NCBI RefSeq assembly: GCF_910592395.1
Contig: NC_088318.1
Location: 3,472,001 to 3,536,000, forward strand
Reading direction: 5' to 3'
From: Lineus longissimus
Lineage: Eukaryota; Nemertea; Pilidiophora; Heteronemertea; Lineidae
Length of the DNA: 64,000 bases
The position numbers and the translations under genes are program-made. Each line of letters starts with the position of its first letter. Positions within the stretch are counted from its first letter, which is position 1. A model generated the notes under the pieces. It was not told the DNA's origin and searched no databases. It saw only the letters and a program-made list of their open reading frames with translations. Of this stretch, positions 24,201 through 34,114 are shown piece by piece.

Positions 24201-26891
24201 GTCAAAGACTACTCTTAGGGGTGTGCTGAGTTTATCAGGACGGTATATGCCATGATGCGGCAGATAAAACCTAGGCCTCTTCTCAAGATCACAGGGGTCA
24301 ACCCTTACGGCCCATCCCTTGTCGACATACTCCTCGACGGCGGCATCATAAAGCAAAGCCTTCTCTGGAGTACGAGACAGACTCCTTTCCAAAGAGATTA
24401 GCCTCTTCTTGGTCAGGCAATAATTGTCAGGCAAGAGACAGGGATCTCTCTTCCAGGGTAAACCGATCATGTATCGGTCCCCCTCCAGACTCACAGATCT
24501 CTCCAACAGCGCTAGAGACTTCCTGTCCTCTGAGGACATGGGATCAACAGGGCATTGACAAGTTGGGGCTCTGACCCCAAGCACCTCCAGATCATACAAG
24601 TCAGACATATCGACCTTCCTAACCAGATTCACAGACAGCCGCTTAGGGGCCTTCCCCTCAGAACCGATTACATACCAACCCAGTGGGATGCGCTTGGCTA
24701 TGGGCTCAAAATCCAATCCACGCCTGACCTCTTCCTCTGAGTGGAGATGACTGTACTGAACCCCCAATATTAGGTCGACTGGACCACCAGGGTGGGAGAT
24801 GTTCAAATCCCTGAGATGAGAAAATGAATGCAAATATTCCATGTTCAAAGGTGAGACCTCAGATACTGTGCAATCCATCTCATGAGCCTCAACTAAGTGC
24901 TCCTCCCCTCCATCCAAATGGGAAATCCAGAACTTTAGTCTACGACTATCCTGCTGGCCCTGCTGTGACCCACCAACAACTTGAACTTCAATGGGCTCGT
25001 TCTTGCCCTGGAGGCCCAAACCTCTTGCAAAATCCCTCCGGATAATGTTGGTCGTTGACCCTGAATCAACCAAGACATTCCCCTGCCTGATCCTACCATT
25101 CTCAGCCCTAAACAACACCCTAACTACAGGCAGAATACCATTTTTGTCAATAGCCGCTGTGGCAGAACCTGAAAAAGGAGCAGACTGGACAATCGGAGGT
25201 GGAGAGTCAACATGTAGCATCACATGATGCCACCTAGTGCATCCAGCTTTCCCACATTTCCTCTTCGACCTGCAGTCTTTAGATCGATGACCCCTGACAA
25301 GACATGAAAAACACAGATTATGTGTCTTGACAAGATTGTGACGTTCTGAGACTGAATTACTGACAAATGTGGGGCACTCAGGCACCTTGTGTGGCTCAGA
25401 GCAGATGTAACACTTATACTTGACAGCCTGCGCAGCAAAGGAGCGACTACCGGTACCTTGCTTTTCATACTTACTACCAGCAACACCCTTGTCAGTGGAG
25501 CGGAGATCCCCAAAGTCTGGGTCGCACTTTGCCCTGACTTTCTTGCGTAGGAAATCGGACAGATCGGTTATTGATGGCGCGCGTATAGGGTCACGCTCGC
25601 GAATATGGGCGGCTGTGTCCTGCCACTTGTCAATGAGGTAATCAGGGAGACGCTGGACGATGCGGCGTAGAGTTGCAACGGCGTTCACATCAGCGAAGTA
25701 CTGGAGGCGCTGCAGACCTGCGATGACATTAATAACATCAATGGAGAAATCACGAAGTGCATCTCTAGAATTATCAATCTTTTTACCCCTTGCAATTCTA
25801 TCAATAAAGGCACGAGCAACTACACTGCGGGCCCCAAATTGGTCCTTAAGTTGTTTCAACGCGGTTGCATACATCACACCTGCACATCCTAAACCAGCTA
25901 TCAAACGTTCAGCATCACCAGAGAGATGCATTCTCAATTGCGCAAGACGGGCATCATCTTTGAGATGTGGTTTCTCATGAATGTGTAGTTTAAAGCTATC
26001 GATAAAGTCTACATAATCGATCGCTTTACCGCTGAACGATTTTATCTTTAATGTAGGAATGTCTCTACCCGCCTCTATGCGATAGAGGGCAGACGCTATA
26101 GTCAATTCACCACTGACACCACCGGGCAATACCGTCTCTTGAAACTCCACCAGTTCATCGATCCACCGGTCGAAGGTGGGCTCTGGATCCAACGCGACTC
26201 CGGCAGAGAGTCGAACACCAGACCGAATCGAAGACGGGCTGGCAAGCGGTACACCAATGGACGGTGTACTTGACAGCGACAATGGACCAGCAGCAGTCAT
26301 CACTGGGGACAAGCCGGGTGGCGGACCAAAACCAGGTGGCAACGTAGCAGGAACAGTCGGCAGCGAGGCGGAAAACAGCCCAGGAGGGGCCGTCGTGGCA
26401 GCAGCAGCAGTAGTACCGCTTGGCAGCGACACAGGAACCAGTCCAGCAGGGGGCGACGTGATGACAGCAGTGACTGGCGGCAATGACACAGGAACCAGTC
26501 CAGCAGGGGGCGACGTGATGACAGCAGCACCGGATGCAGGCCCACTAGTAGAAGCTGTGGGGGAAGGTGGCCGAGCTTTGGTCAGCTTCGATTGATGGGC
26601 AGCGGCTTCATCAATAAAGTTGTAATACACCTCAATCAGTTCCGCCTCCCAATGAACAAATGCATCAGCATCCGTCGAATCTTCCTCCACCAGCGAAATC
26701 ATATCAGTATTGATGTCACATGCCTGTCTAAAGTCCGCTGCAAGGGCATCCAGTTCTCGCTCAAGTCTCAGCAGCGAAATCGTGTCCTTATCGATGTTCT
26801 CTTTAAGGCGGTTGATAGCCCTCGTGCAACGGGCACGCAGTCCTTTGCGTTTGCTCTTTAAGTCTTCCATCGGCGCCATGTCGATCTTCAC
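21282..26891 (-). CDS. BEL/Pao Gag-Pol polyprotein, 1869 aa, uninterrupted
   Basis: One open frame encodes the whole element, without frameshift or stop. Residues 1-100 form a charged, probably coiled-coil N-terminus; about 100-230 is a Pro/Ala/Ser linker with a 19-codon tandem duplication. Residues about 270-470 resemble the DUF1759 Gag region. Two zinc knuckles follow near 490-550 (CYICSEPHK...C; CFSCLVRGHRSKDC). The aspartic protease motif VLVDSGSTTN is near 605, reverse transcriptase YVDDL near 1015, and RNase H FGDAS near 1194. The integrase has an H-H-C-C zinc region near 1480-1510 (ending CVVCRKL) and catalytic Asp-Asp-Glu at about 1568, 1622 and 1671. The C-terminus matches the DUF5641-like tail of BEL elements (WLRKDREVQVGDIVLL). 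All key residues I can check are present, so the element may be competent. It has no envelope gene. Confidence 0.95.
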   Translation of the reverse strand: MKIDMAPMEDLKSKRKGLRARCTRAINRLKENIDKDTISLLRLERELDALAADFRQACDINTDMISLVEEDSTDADAFVHWEAELIEVYYNFIDEAAAHQSKLTKARPPSPTASTSGPASGAAVITSPPAGLVPVSLPPVTAVITSPPAGLVPVSLPSGTTAAAATTAPPGLFSASLPTVPATLPPGFGPPPGLSPVMTAAGPLSLSSTPSIGVPLASPSSIRSGVRLSAGVALDPEPTFDRWIDELVEFQETVLPGGVSGELTIASALYRIEAGRDIPTLKIKSFSGKAIDYVDFIDSFKLHIHEKPHLKDDARLAQLRMHLSGDAERLIAGLGCAGVMYATALKQLKDQFGARSVVARAFIDRIARGKKIDNSRDALRDFSIDVINVIAGLQRLQYFADVNAVATLRRIVQRLPDYLIDKWQDTAAHIRERDPIRAPSITDLSDFLRKKVRAKCDPDFGDLRSTDKGVAGSKYEKQGTGSRSFAAQAVKYKCYICSEPHKVPECPTFVSNSVSERHNLVKTHNLCFSCLVRGHRSKDCRSKRKCGKAGCTRWHHVMLHVDSPPPIVQSAPFSGSATAAIDKNGILPVVRVLFRAENGRIRQGNVLVDSGSTTNIIRRDFARGLGLQGKNEPIEVQVVGGSQQGQQDSRRLKFWISHLDGGEEHLVEAHEMDCTVSEVSPLNMEYLHSFSHLRDLNISHPGGPVDLILGVQYSHLHSEEEVRRGLDFEPIAKRIPLGWYVIGSEGKAPKRLSVNLVRKVDMSDLYDLEVLGVRAPTCQCPVDPMSSEDRKSLALLERSVSLEGDRYMIGLPWKRDPCLLPDNYCLTKKRLISLERSLSRTPEKALLYDAAVEEYVDKGWAVRVDPCDLEKRPRFYLPHHGIYRPDKLSTPLRVVFDPACQFQGVSLNSFLYKGPNLIGNLFGVLLRFREDLVAIVGDISKMFLQILLKPEDTEVHRFLWRNRDDTRDPEIFKLTRVAFGDRSSPDMASLVMLKIAERHKTSHPEAAQVLEEDRYVDDLIHSCGKTDVARGKMSDLDEILATGSFRVKEWYISRGIGKPEGQPASVHSGESISLGGSGNDSVKTLGVSWDHSTDFIHFKVKDPPDSSLTKRSVLSHLSTLFDPLGLATPVTITAKIAMQDIWRLKDFGWDTGLPPDQVQRWNEIFSSFKQLETVSVPRSVKPDDAFGIPQLHVFGDASIHAYGAVAYMLWPTADGISVRLFSSKARVAPLHQTTIPRLELMAALIASRLAKTIHSELRTKPEVHLWSDSEIVLHWVKSDSLSLKQFVGVRVAEIQATWDPSVWKFVPTAQNPADDLTRGLTPEEMAGRWIEGPEFLRKGETHWPAQPSKIAERDCEKRPERQPPNMSASDVKIVPPIKCEDYSSWPRLINVTALCLRFFGNLRARARKEDIKTGELEPGERERAERYWVSTAQRGLIDWETRCKDLAPFEDNQGLLRVGGRLRKSPLSYDENHPFLLPASCHISRLLMRNVHWKNGHCGSESTLCHGRRKYWFLRGRNLARQIVRDCVVCRKLRKSPLVPWMADLPSERLALFAPVYSTTGLDLFGPFFLKCGRNKSTKAWGAIFTCGTVRAVHLEIVENLSTQAFLHAFRRFVSHHGWPSTIISDNGSSFISTEKELRKLVQEGREQIQRFAVLHQVKWRFITPLSPNQGGFYESLVKLVKKGLKLVVGQQTLTWNEMSTVFAEVQNLVNSRPLGYSSNDPNDLQPLTPNHFLLGRASAETPQGPFNPTKNLHKRFEFTQSLVNQFWTRFVREYLPTLQRRSKWLRKDREVQVGDIVLLVDPSAVRGQWELGRIEEVFPGDDGVIRNVRVKVKTGFRNRSIQRCVPILECDGEDSDFVGSEEVVHEDQ
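26428..26541. repeat. 57-bp tandem duplication in the Gag linker
   Basis: GACACAGGAACCAGTCCAGC recurs with 57-bp spacing (26428 and 26485), duplicating 19 codons of the Pro/Ala-rich linker in frame. Confidence 0.85.
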
Positions 26892-26919
26892 CAGTGCAGA
26901 AGCAGGATTCAGAAAAGAA

Positions 26920-27640
26920 TGGTGGAGACAGGGATGGAAAACTCAACAATTCGGGAGTCGATTTCTAATCTTCTTTTAACACCATAACATGGGGTTTTCT
27001 GAAATAGTACAAACATGTGTCACAATCAGAAACAGTACATCACAACCATACTTGTAGTATACAAATGTCCTCAAATTTGTCTTTCCTACAACATGGTCTT
27101 ACACGGAGAACTAAAACCTACATATTACTGTCACACAGATCATTGAAAGCAGTCCTAAATATTCTCACAACTTAGTACATGACATAATGATATTGGTACT
27201 GTAAAATCGCTGGGAGACGTTGCTCCTATACACAGAGTGCATGCTCAATGCATAGATGTACGCATCGCACGAGGCGCGCACTCATCGAAACTTCTGGCGA
27301 AGCATTCAAGACAACGGACAATCAAACCTTGATTTTGATGTACACCTTTAACTATTCTGAATGACAGTGGGCTAGGGGTTTCTATACATATTTTGCTTTT
27401 ACCTGAATCTTGAAACCTCCCGATTCAAACCATAAAGAGTTACAAAAAACCCACAAAAAAGAGGGACGAAGTCCGCGAAGACCTTCCCTGACAAATCGAA
27501 ATGGCTGAAGCGCATGTTACGTCATCGCAACTCACGACGCGGGGTTGTCTCAGCGCGTGCGCAAGTTAAAGTTAGCGAAAGAACATGTCAAAGGTGACGA
27601 TAGGCAAATAACTGGGAAAATAGGCGCAATATTCAAAACA
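26920..27640 (-). repeat. 5' LTR of the BEL/Pao element
   Basis: It is identical to 20405-21125 except for one base. In element orientation it should contain promoter and poly(A) functions, which I did not map. Confidence 0.95.
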
Positions 27641-27797
27641 ACCTGGGAGTTTTCTGGTGTTCGGACACTGGCGGCCAAAAAACTCCACTGGACGCCGAAG
27701 TTGGCAGAGTCAGGTGTGCTAGCCTATTGCCAACCCCTTCACAGACCGTTGTACAGGTTAGCCATGCTAAAACCAAACCTGAAATGATTTATATGCC

Positions 27798-28731
27798 TAT
27801 GGCAAGCCAAAGCGGAATTTATTCAAGACTTTAGAATTACCATTCAAGAATATAAGTTCAAGAAGGAAATATATGTTCAAGACTAAAATATGTTCAACCT
27901 TGAATCAAATGTTTTCAACCTTGAATAAAATATGTTCAACCTTGAATAAAATATGTTCAACCTTGAATAAAATATGTCCAACCTTGAACAAAATATATTC
28001 AACCTTGAACAAAATATATTCAAGACTCACGTGACCATATTCAAGACGCACGTGACCACAAAATTGATGACGTAGATCGTAGAATCTGTGGTACTTCTGA
28101 TGCGTTCTGTTTCACGACATGATTGATTGCCTGTATAGCCTAAACACTCAAACATGTCAAAAGACAACGAGAATCCGATACAGTGGTGTCGGCCTTAAGA
28201 ATGAAAGGTGAGAGGCATTGCACATTTTGAACCTATAATTTGCCTGATATGTCTGTGAAACATGTATCGACTCTGACATTCACTCGACATCCATGTCATG
28301 ATGTGTAGGATTACAGTACATGTCAGGTGTAGGCGGCTAGGTACATGTACAACCATGTGTCAAAACCTCGTGCGAACAATTCGAGCTCCGAAACGCAACA
28401 CAAGTACCATGGGTTCGGGAAAGTCCGGAAAGCATCAAAACATAAGCAACTACGTCATCAATTTTGTGGTCACGTGCGTCTTGAATATGGTCACGTGAGT
28501 CTTGAATATATTTTGTTCAAGGTTGAATATATTTTGTTCAAGGTTGGACATATTTTATTCAAGGTTGAACATATTTTATTCAAGGTTGAACATATTTTAT
28601 TCAAGGTTGAAAACATTTGATTCAAGGTTGAACATATTTTAGTCTTGAACATATATTTCCTTCTTGAACTTATATTTAACTTCTTGAATGGTAATTCTAA
28701 AGTCTTGAATAAATTCCGCTTTGGCTTGCCA
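27798..28731. mobile_element. 934-bp palindromic element with about 280-bp terminal arms
   Basis: Left arm 27800-28072 and right arm 28450-28731 are near-perfect reverse complements, starting TGGCAAGCCAAAGCGG and ending CCGCTTTGGCTTGCCA. Each arm contains about six tandem 21-bp units built on TTCAACCTTGAATAAAATAT, and motif pairs such as TTCAAGACTCACGTGACC. The 377-bp centre has no coding frame. TATATGCC flanks both sides (27790-27797 and 28732-28739), an 8-bp target duplication typical of hAT-type transposition. The whole could fold into one long hairpin. Confidence 0.85.
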
Positions 28732-29024
28732 TATATGCCCGAGATGAAAAGTACCACAAAAGGTTTACAAAAGCTTTTTGGTAGGGCGGACTGATATCAA
28801 TCCCATTTCTCAAGAACCAAGCACTTTTATACAGCTGTTTCATGAGTCATCATTTTGATTGACTGGATCTGTTTAGGCGACCTGACGACGCACGGGGGAC
28901 ATTGACCTTTCGTGAATAGTCGCGGTCGCAACCGAAACCAGACAGAAACTAGACTGGTACTCAGTGGTGTCGATACACACAACTATAAGCAATAGATTAG
29001 TATGAACAAGATAAGGCATCGGTC

Positions 29025-29058
29025 GAAACTGGAAGTAGAAATCCCGGTGGGTTTCCCC
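29025..29058 (+). promoter_or_regulatory. Candidate IRF/kB-like motif cluster of IRF-c
   Basis: GAAACTGGAA (one mismatch to GAAANNGAAA), AGTAGAAATC and GGGTTTCCCC (one mismatch to the kB consensus) lie within 34 bp, about 85-115 bp upstream of a TATA box. Match by eye only. Confidence 0.35.
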
Positions 29059-29140
29059 GTCGTCGAACGATACCAGGAACTCATTCCGCGTTGTGCAGGC
29101 CTATCGATTTTCTAACCCGCTTACTATGCAAGATTGAGGC

Positions 29141-29147
29141 TATAAAA
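29141..29147 (+). promoter_or_regulatory. TATA box, IRF-c core promoter
   Basis: TATAAAA is followed about 25-30 bp downstream by an initiator-like TTCAGATTG, and the IRF-c ATG is 258 bp further. Spacing fits a focused promoter. Confidence 0.5.
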
Positions 29148-29404
29148 CAGTGCGACGTATATTCAGATTGCATTTTACGTTTGGGACAAGTTGTAAGTTC
29201 GTGTTCCGATTTATTATCTTATTTCTGTCTTTCGTCCAAGTCTTTGCCAACAATAATGGTGGGGACTTAGGTTTGTTACCTTTCAGATTATTTCATGATT
29301 GGTGACGGCTCCTGCTTTTTTTCATGAGGTAGGTCTGATAAATGTGTAATTTGTCTTTTCTATTGCAGTGATTTTTAATTAGACCTAATTACTGATTTGC
29401 TCAA

Positions 29405-32400
29405 ATGGCACAGAAGAAAGAACAGCTTCGTGAATTCCTCCGGACTCGGTTGGATTTGGGTGAAACGAATGGTTTAGAGTGGATAAATAGGGATGAGCAC
29501 ATTTTCAAGTTGCCATGGAAACATCAGAATGATAGCGACAGGGAAGACGACGATGCTAAACTATTTCGGGTAAGAACTCTCGGTTTGTGAAATCTGAAGT
29601 CGCTGCACTCTGATTCAAAGTCTGAGCGTTAGCAATATAAGCCTTATCACATTTTAAGGTGAATGAAGATACCGCGTTACCCAACTTTAGAGTCTAAGAT
29701 GGTTGATACGAATTTTATGAAGAAAAATATAACCTGTTCTGTGAATTTCTTAACTAAAATCACACAGTTTATGTACTAAATAACGGGCTATTACAATGGT
29801 TACAAAGTGAGAGAAATTTCACCACCAAATTGTTGCCGATTATCAACTCCGGGCAGCACAATAGGTGCTTTTAGAATGTTTACCTAAGTTATTATTTCGA
29901 AAAATCCGCGCTCACTATGCACACTGAAATCATCCTATAATTTATAAACTCTGCCAACAACTGTTGTCAATGATAAACCAATGAAATGGCAAAATTCAGT
30001 TAATCTTCCCAAGTCATCAGTTCGACATTAATCTTTGGAAAGTCTTGGTTCTCTAGCACTGAATACCGCAAGGCTATACCTGAGCGAAATGGGCTGCGAA
30101 ATTACAAACAGGCTCTCAAATTCTTTTCCAGGAGTGGGGAAACCACAAGGGCCGGGGACCGAGTAAAGACGCGGACTTGAAGGCCACATTTCGGTCTGGT
30201 CTGAAGAAAACGCGCTATGTTAAGGTCCTTCAAGAAGGTGAAAACTTGAGACACAAAATCTGCCAACTCATATACCCGGATGAGGAGGGTGAGAAAACGG
30301 TTTCTCCAGGAGCGGGGGTGCGCCGCCGGAAGGACGCCCATCAGGATCGTGAAGTCGCTGAAGTGCCGGGAGTAACAATCATGCCAGGTCCTGCTGATAG
30401 TAATCTTCCAACCACTCTCCAGGAAATAACACCACCATGTAAGTTCGTTCTTGGATTTGTTACCCATCATTTATAGTACCCGGAAAGGTTATTCGCTCTA
30501 TCGCAAAGCAATGCTCCGCAAATGTGAAACAATGCTGGAAGCAGTAAGACGAATACTCCTTTAATACGTTCTTAATAGGGAGTTTTCGCAAAGTCTCCGA
30601 AACGCCAACGTCAATGCCTTTACGTCGTTGTTCGGCGCCGCAACAATGATCAGAGCGTCGAGAAATGCGTTAGGCGTTCGCGTTGCCATTTCGGGGACTT
30701 TAGTGCGAAAAAGGGAGTCTTTGCAAATCCACGAAACGCCAATATGAACGCATATCTCATTGTTTGACCTCCTGATAATGAAGTCGAACAATGGGCTAGG
30801 CGTTCAAGCGGACGTTCTGGAGGATTTGCGAAAGCCCCGGACTACCCTCTAATGTTTACTTGCATTGAAGACGTATACTTCCATAAAGCGTTGTGTCCTG
30901 ACGCTTAGTGTGATAAGAATGTAGACGACCACGTGCCCGATGTGCAGTCAATGATGATATGTATGATAGATTACTTATCATATATTTTCCAGCTTCTTTA
31001 GAGTCCAGCACTTCTTCAATAAAAAGCGAACTGGACAAATACCTAAATGGGGATAAAGAAATAACGGTGAATGCTGATGATGTTGTAAACCTTTTCCAAT
31101 TCATCGAAATGCCTCGAGATGAAGGCATGAGTGGTGTGGAGGAATATGGAGGTAGGTTTAAAGGCGACTTCGCACGATCGCAGCGTTTTATTCTACTTTC
31201 CCATTTTCACCGCCCGATAAAAACTCCATCCGGCGCAGATCATACGCACCCGGGTTGCACTAGGACTTGGCGAAATAAAAACCTTGACTGAGTAACCAAT
31301 CGTCCAGCATTTAAAGTTGCATTGCTCACCTTTTACAATACAATTGTTGGCGGCTGGCTCAATTCTTATCCTCATTCCCTTTTCATTACAGTCTATCCGC
31401 CGCTCGGGGTGGAAAACAGTAATTGGGCACAGTCACCAGGAGCAGCTCTGTCTCCGGATGTTGCTGACATTCAACAAGCGCAAGTTGATCAAGGACACGC
31501 AACGGGAAATTTGGAACTTCCAGCCCCCCAACCTAAAGTCCTCCTGTCGTCATCAGAGATGCCAAGTGACTTGAGCACCGGACACTTCGGCAAGATTGAC
31601 TTCAGCAGATTCCAAGGGCCTGATGACAAAATACAACTTCAGTGTACGAGTAGTCTTTAATCTTGTTCTAAAATATGGTGTCATGCCTTGCAAAAATTCA
31701 AGCAAATCAAATGTGCTTCGTGAGTGTTGCGCGCACGCGGTGCGAATGCGCGATTTTGAGGCGTTGTCTCATAGTGGAGCAGTTGGTTGCGTCCCCCGTC
31801 TTTATTGACACTCGGCTTATTAGGGTAAACGGCCCTATTTGTTTTTTCACAGTTCTAATCATGATTGTATGTGTGGTATAAAAGAAGAGATGGGGCGGAA
31901 AAACTCGTGGCTGTCCCGCGGCTATGACCTTTATTGTTGTAGCGTGGAACGTCATTGGATACTGAAAAAGTGGATGTTCTCTGGGTTTGATTTCCAACCA
32001 CGGGATTCTAATCATTCCGAAAATATCTTTGCAGATTCTGACATTTTCCTAATAATAAAACATAGAAGATACGTCCTCAACAAGTGTCACAGAGGATGCA
32101 GCAGAGGTGTCCGAATAAGTTATCTGAAGCCAAATGAGCCGGATCTTTATGAGGTGAGGAAATTTCGCCAGTGTTTCGAGGCATGCAGCTTGTAAATTTC
32201 ATGCACAGCCTGCCTGTCTTGTGCAGTGTTTATTGCAGTCAATGATTTTTCAATTATCCTGTTTGGAGAAGTTACGGACCTGCTGGAAGCCATTTTCGAA
32301 CATATCTCATGCCCAAGTTTTCCCTACGATTGGAGCCTTATCGCGACAGACAGGGCTCTCTAACTGACCCATACGTTAGCCTATAAAAGGTGTAGAGGAG

Positions 32401-33757
32401 ATAACATGGAAACTCTTGATGCTCGACGTCCATTAGAGACGTGATGTTAACTTCGCGTCCCCATGCAATGAAAACTTCTTTTAAATTTTCTTAGGGCCTT
32501 GGAGCAGAAGTAATCACTCCTGCACTACCCAACTTCAACGAAGGTGAAGATGTCTATACGACGCGTGCAAGGGGACTGCTGGAGGCAATGAGATATGGTC
32601 TTTACCTCTATGCAGATGAGCAATTCAACATCCATGCTGTAAGAATTAGCAAGTAAGTACATATGTATGATCAAAAGTATATAAGGCTGCAGGGAAGCAG
32701 AAATTTTTTACTCAGCGTCCAAAACAGCAAGGGGACACAAATTTTAAAGCATCCCAAACAGAAAGGGACCGCGGGTAACGTCTTTACCTGAAAAAAAGGG
32801 CAGGGCTGTATGAGGGTTGGGTCGAGTGTCCACTGAATATCACTTTGTAATGAGAGACGCCAAGAGGCCAAATGTAAGTTATACCAGGAGCATTGAATAC
32901 TAAATACCCGTTGATAAGTGAGTGTACTCTTCATTATTTCAGACTTCGGATATTCTATGCAAACACAATTTTCAGAGGGATCCATGCCAAACCCATAAAA
33001 TTACCGAAAAATGAAGACGTCATTGTCTTTGACAGTAAGGTGTTCAGACAGGCGTTCGAAAATTCGATACGGGAACAGCCAGACAGTCCACGGCCAGGCG
33101 TGCGAGTCCTTTTCTCATTTGGTGAGACGTGGGACCTATCATCATCGCTGGACAAGTGTCACCTCTCCGTAGTCATCGCAAGTGCACCATTGCTTTTTCA
33201 AATGCACACGTTTATGAAGGCGGTGAGTTGAAGTTTCTTTACTCGAATAATACGTCAAAATCTTCATTTGCGTCGTCGTAATACGACCAGGCAGATGACA
33301 ATGCCTGGTATGATTCGCATCATCATTCGCACACGGCCCAATTAAAAATGGCTGGGAAAATTCATTCTCGTTTCAAATGACTGTTTTCAGTCTGATACTG
33401 AACTTGAGGTATTAGTTGGTGGAGCTAAAGTGTAGGCCACACCAGAGTCTCTCAATAATTGAAAGACTCTGGCCACACCAATACAGTCGTAGAGGTTTTT
33501 GGCGAAATGGCATGCCGACCGCTGCCGTCAAAACGAGGCACAGTGGGCGGATATTGAACTGTGTGGTTGAAGGATTTTTAGAATGTATAGTAATATACGT
33601 TTACTCGATCTTGTCATTTCAGTCTGCGTCTTTACCAAAACAGATGGAAATGTCAGATTCGTCTAGTTGGAACTCGTCAACATCAGCAGTGCAGGAAGTC
33701 GGCGCTGAGATACAGAGAATGTCATTTGATGATAGCACACAACAGGAGAAAATATAG
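29405..33757 (+). CDS. IRF: Interferon regulatory factor paralogue (IRF-c), complete, eight exons, 524 aa
   Basis: Exons 29405-29569, 30132-30438, 30993-31151, 31392-31643, 32035-32153, 32495-32652, 32943-33222 and 33623-33757 join in frame throughout. The start MAQKKEQLREFL is the first Met and matches the internal Met of IRF-b. The DNA-binding domain keeps three tryptophans (LEWIN, LPWKH, EWGNH) and lacks the first and fifth; the recognition helix is LKATFRSGLKKT, with Ser where Cys is usual. The linker contains SDLSTGHFGKIDF, shared with IRF-b (SNLTTGHYHGIDF), but is split over two exons. The IRF-association domain runs from SDIFLIIKHRR to GVRVLFSFGETWDL. The Ser-rich tail SDSSSWNSSTS is a plausible phosphorylation region, as in signal-responsive IRFs (inference). 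It is the closest paralogue of IRF-b. Confidence 0.92.
30576..30848. mobile_element. TAGGGAG-family foldback element, IRF-c intron 2
   Basis: It starts TAGGGAGTTTTCGCAAAG and ends with a GGATTTGCGAAAG ... CTACCCT inverted counterpart. An internal TTTGCAAATCCACGAAACGCC-type block shows nested repeats. It is related to 15966-16073 and 34471-34596. Confidence 0.65.
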
Positions 33758-34072
33758 TGACTGTTTCTGCTGTGTTTTCTGGTGTAGGGCGATATACTGT
33801 ATACCGCCCACTGTAGCAAACATCTTCCGACACCGGTGTCAGTCTAAGCCTTCTTCCCTCGCAGACACCTTACTGCTTGGTCATCTTCCCCCAAGGGAGG
33901 TCTCCGAAAAATGTGTTTTTCATGTTGGTTTTCTGCCCCCCCCCCCCCCCCCGCCCCCGCACGCGCACAAAGGATGAGATATGGCGATAAATGCCGAGTG
34001 AAAGAACTTAATCGTTCGGGTTGTGCAGCAACTTACATGCAGCATTTTGGACATTCAGTATAGGTTATATCC

Positions 34073-34114
34073 TCATCATCCCCATCATCATCATCATCAT
34101 CATCATCATCATTA
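34073..34114. repeat. (CAT)n microsatellite
   Basis: About 13 CAT triplets with one CCC interruption, probably in the IRF-c 3' UTR. Confidence 0.95.

Larger units (their letters stand above)
20405..27640 (-). mobile_element. Intact BEL/Pao LTR retrotransposon, 7236 bp
   Basis: Two 721-bp LTRs (20405-21125 and 26920-27640) differ at one base that I can see (21055-21070 region). In element orientation they begin TG and end CA. The flanks carry a 5-bp direct repeat ACCTG at 20400-20404 and 27641-27645, the usual BEL target-duplication size. A single minus-strand Gag-Pol frame fills the interior. No tRNA-complementary TGG primer site was recognised right after the 5' LTR. A short purine stretch CGGAGGA precedes the 3' LTR. 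The LTR match implies very recent insertion. Confidence 0.95.
20209..27730. mobile_element. Older MITE split by the BEL/Pao insertion
   Basis: The left fragment (20209-20404) starts AGCACACCCGACTCC. The right fragment (27646-27730) ends GAGTCAGGTGTGCT, its inverted counterpart; further inside, GTCCAGAGGAGTT pairs with AACTCCACTGGAC. Joined without the retrotransposon the element is about 285 bp. AGCACACC-like blocks recur inside at about 92-bp spacing. Confidence 0.6.
28740..29404. other. IRF-c upstream region and 5' UTR
   Basis: No coding exon. It includes a TATA box with upstream motif cluster and an AG acceptor (CTTTTCTATTGCAG) ending at 29368, suggesting a 5' UTR intron whose donor I could not fix. 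Confidence 0.5.

Noticed and set aside
21465-26979. Many plus-strand open frames opposite the BEL polyprotein
   Set aside because: They are antisense shadows of one strong 1869-codon minus-strand frame with recognisable domains.
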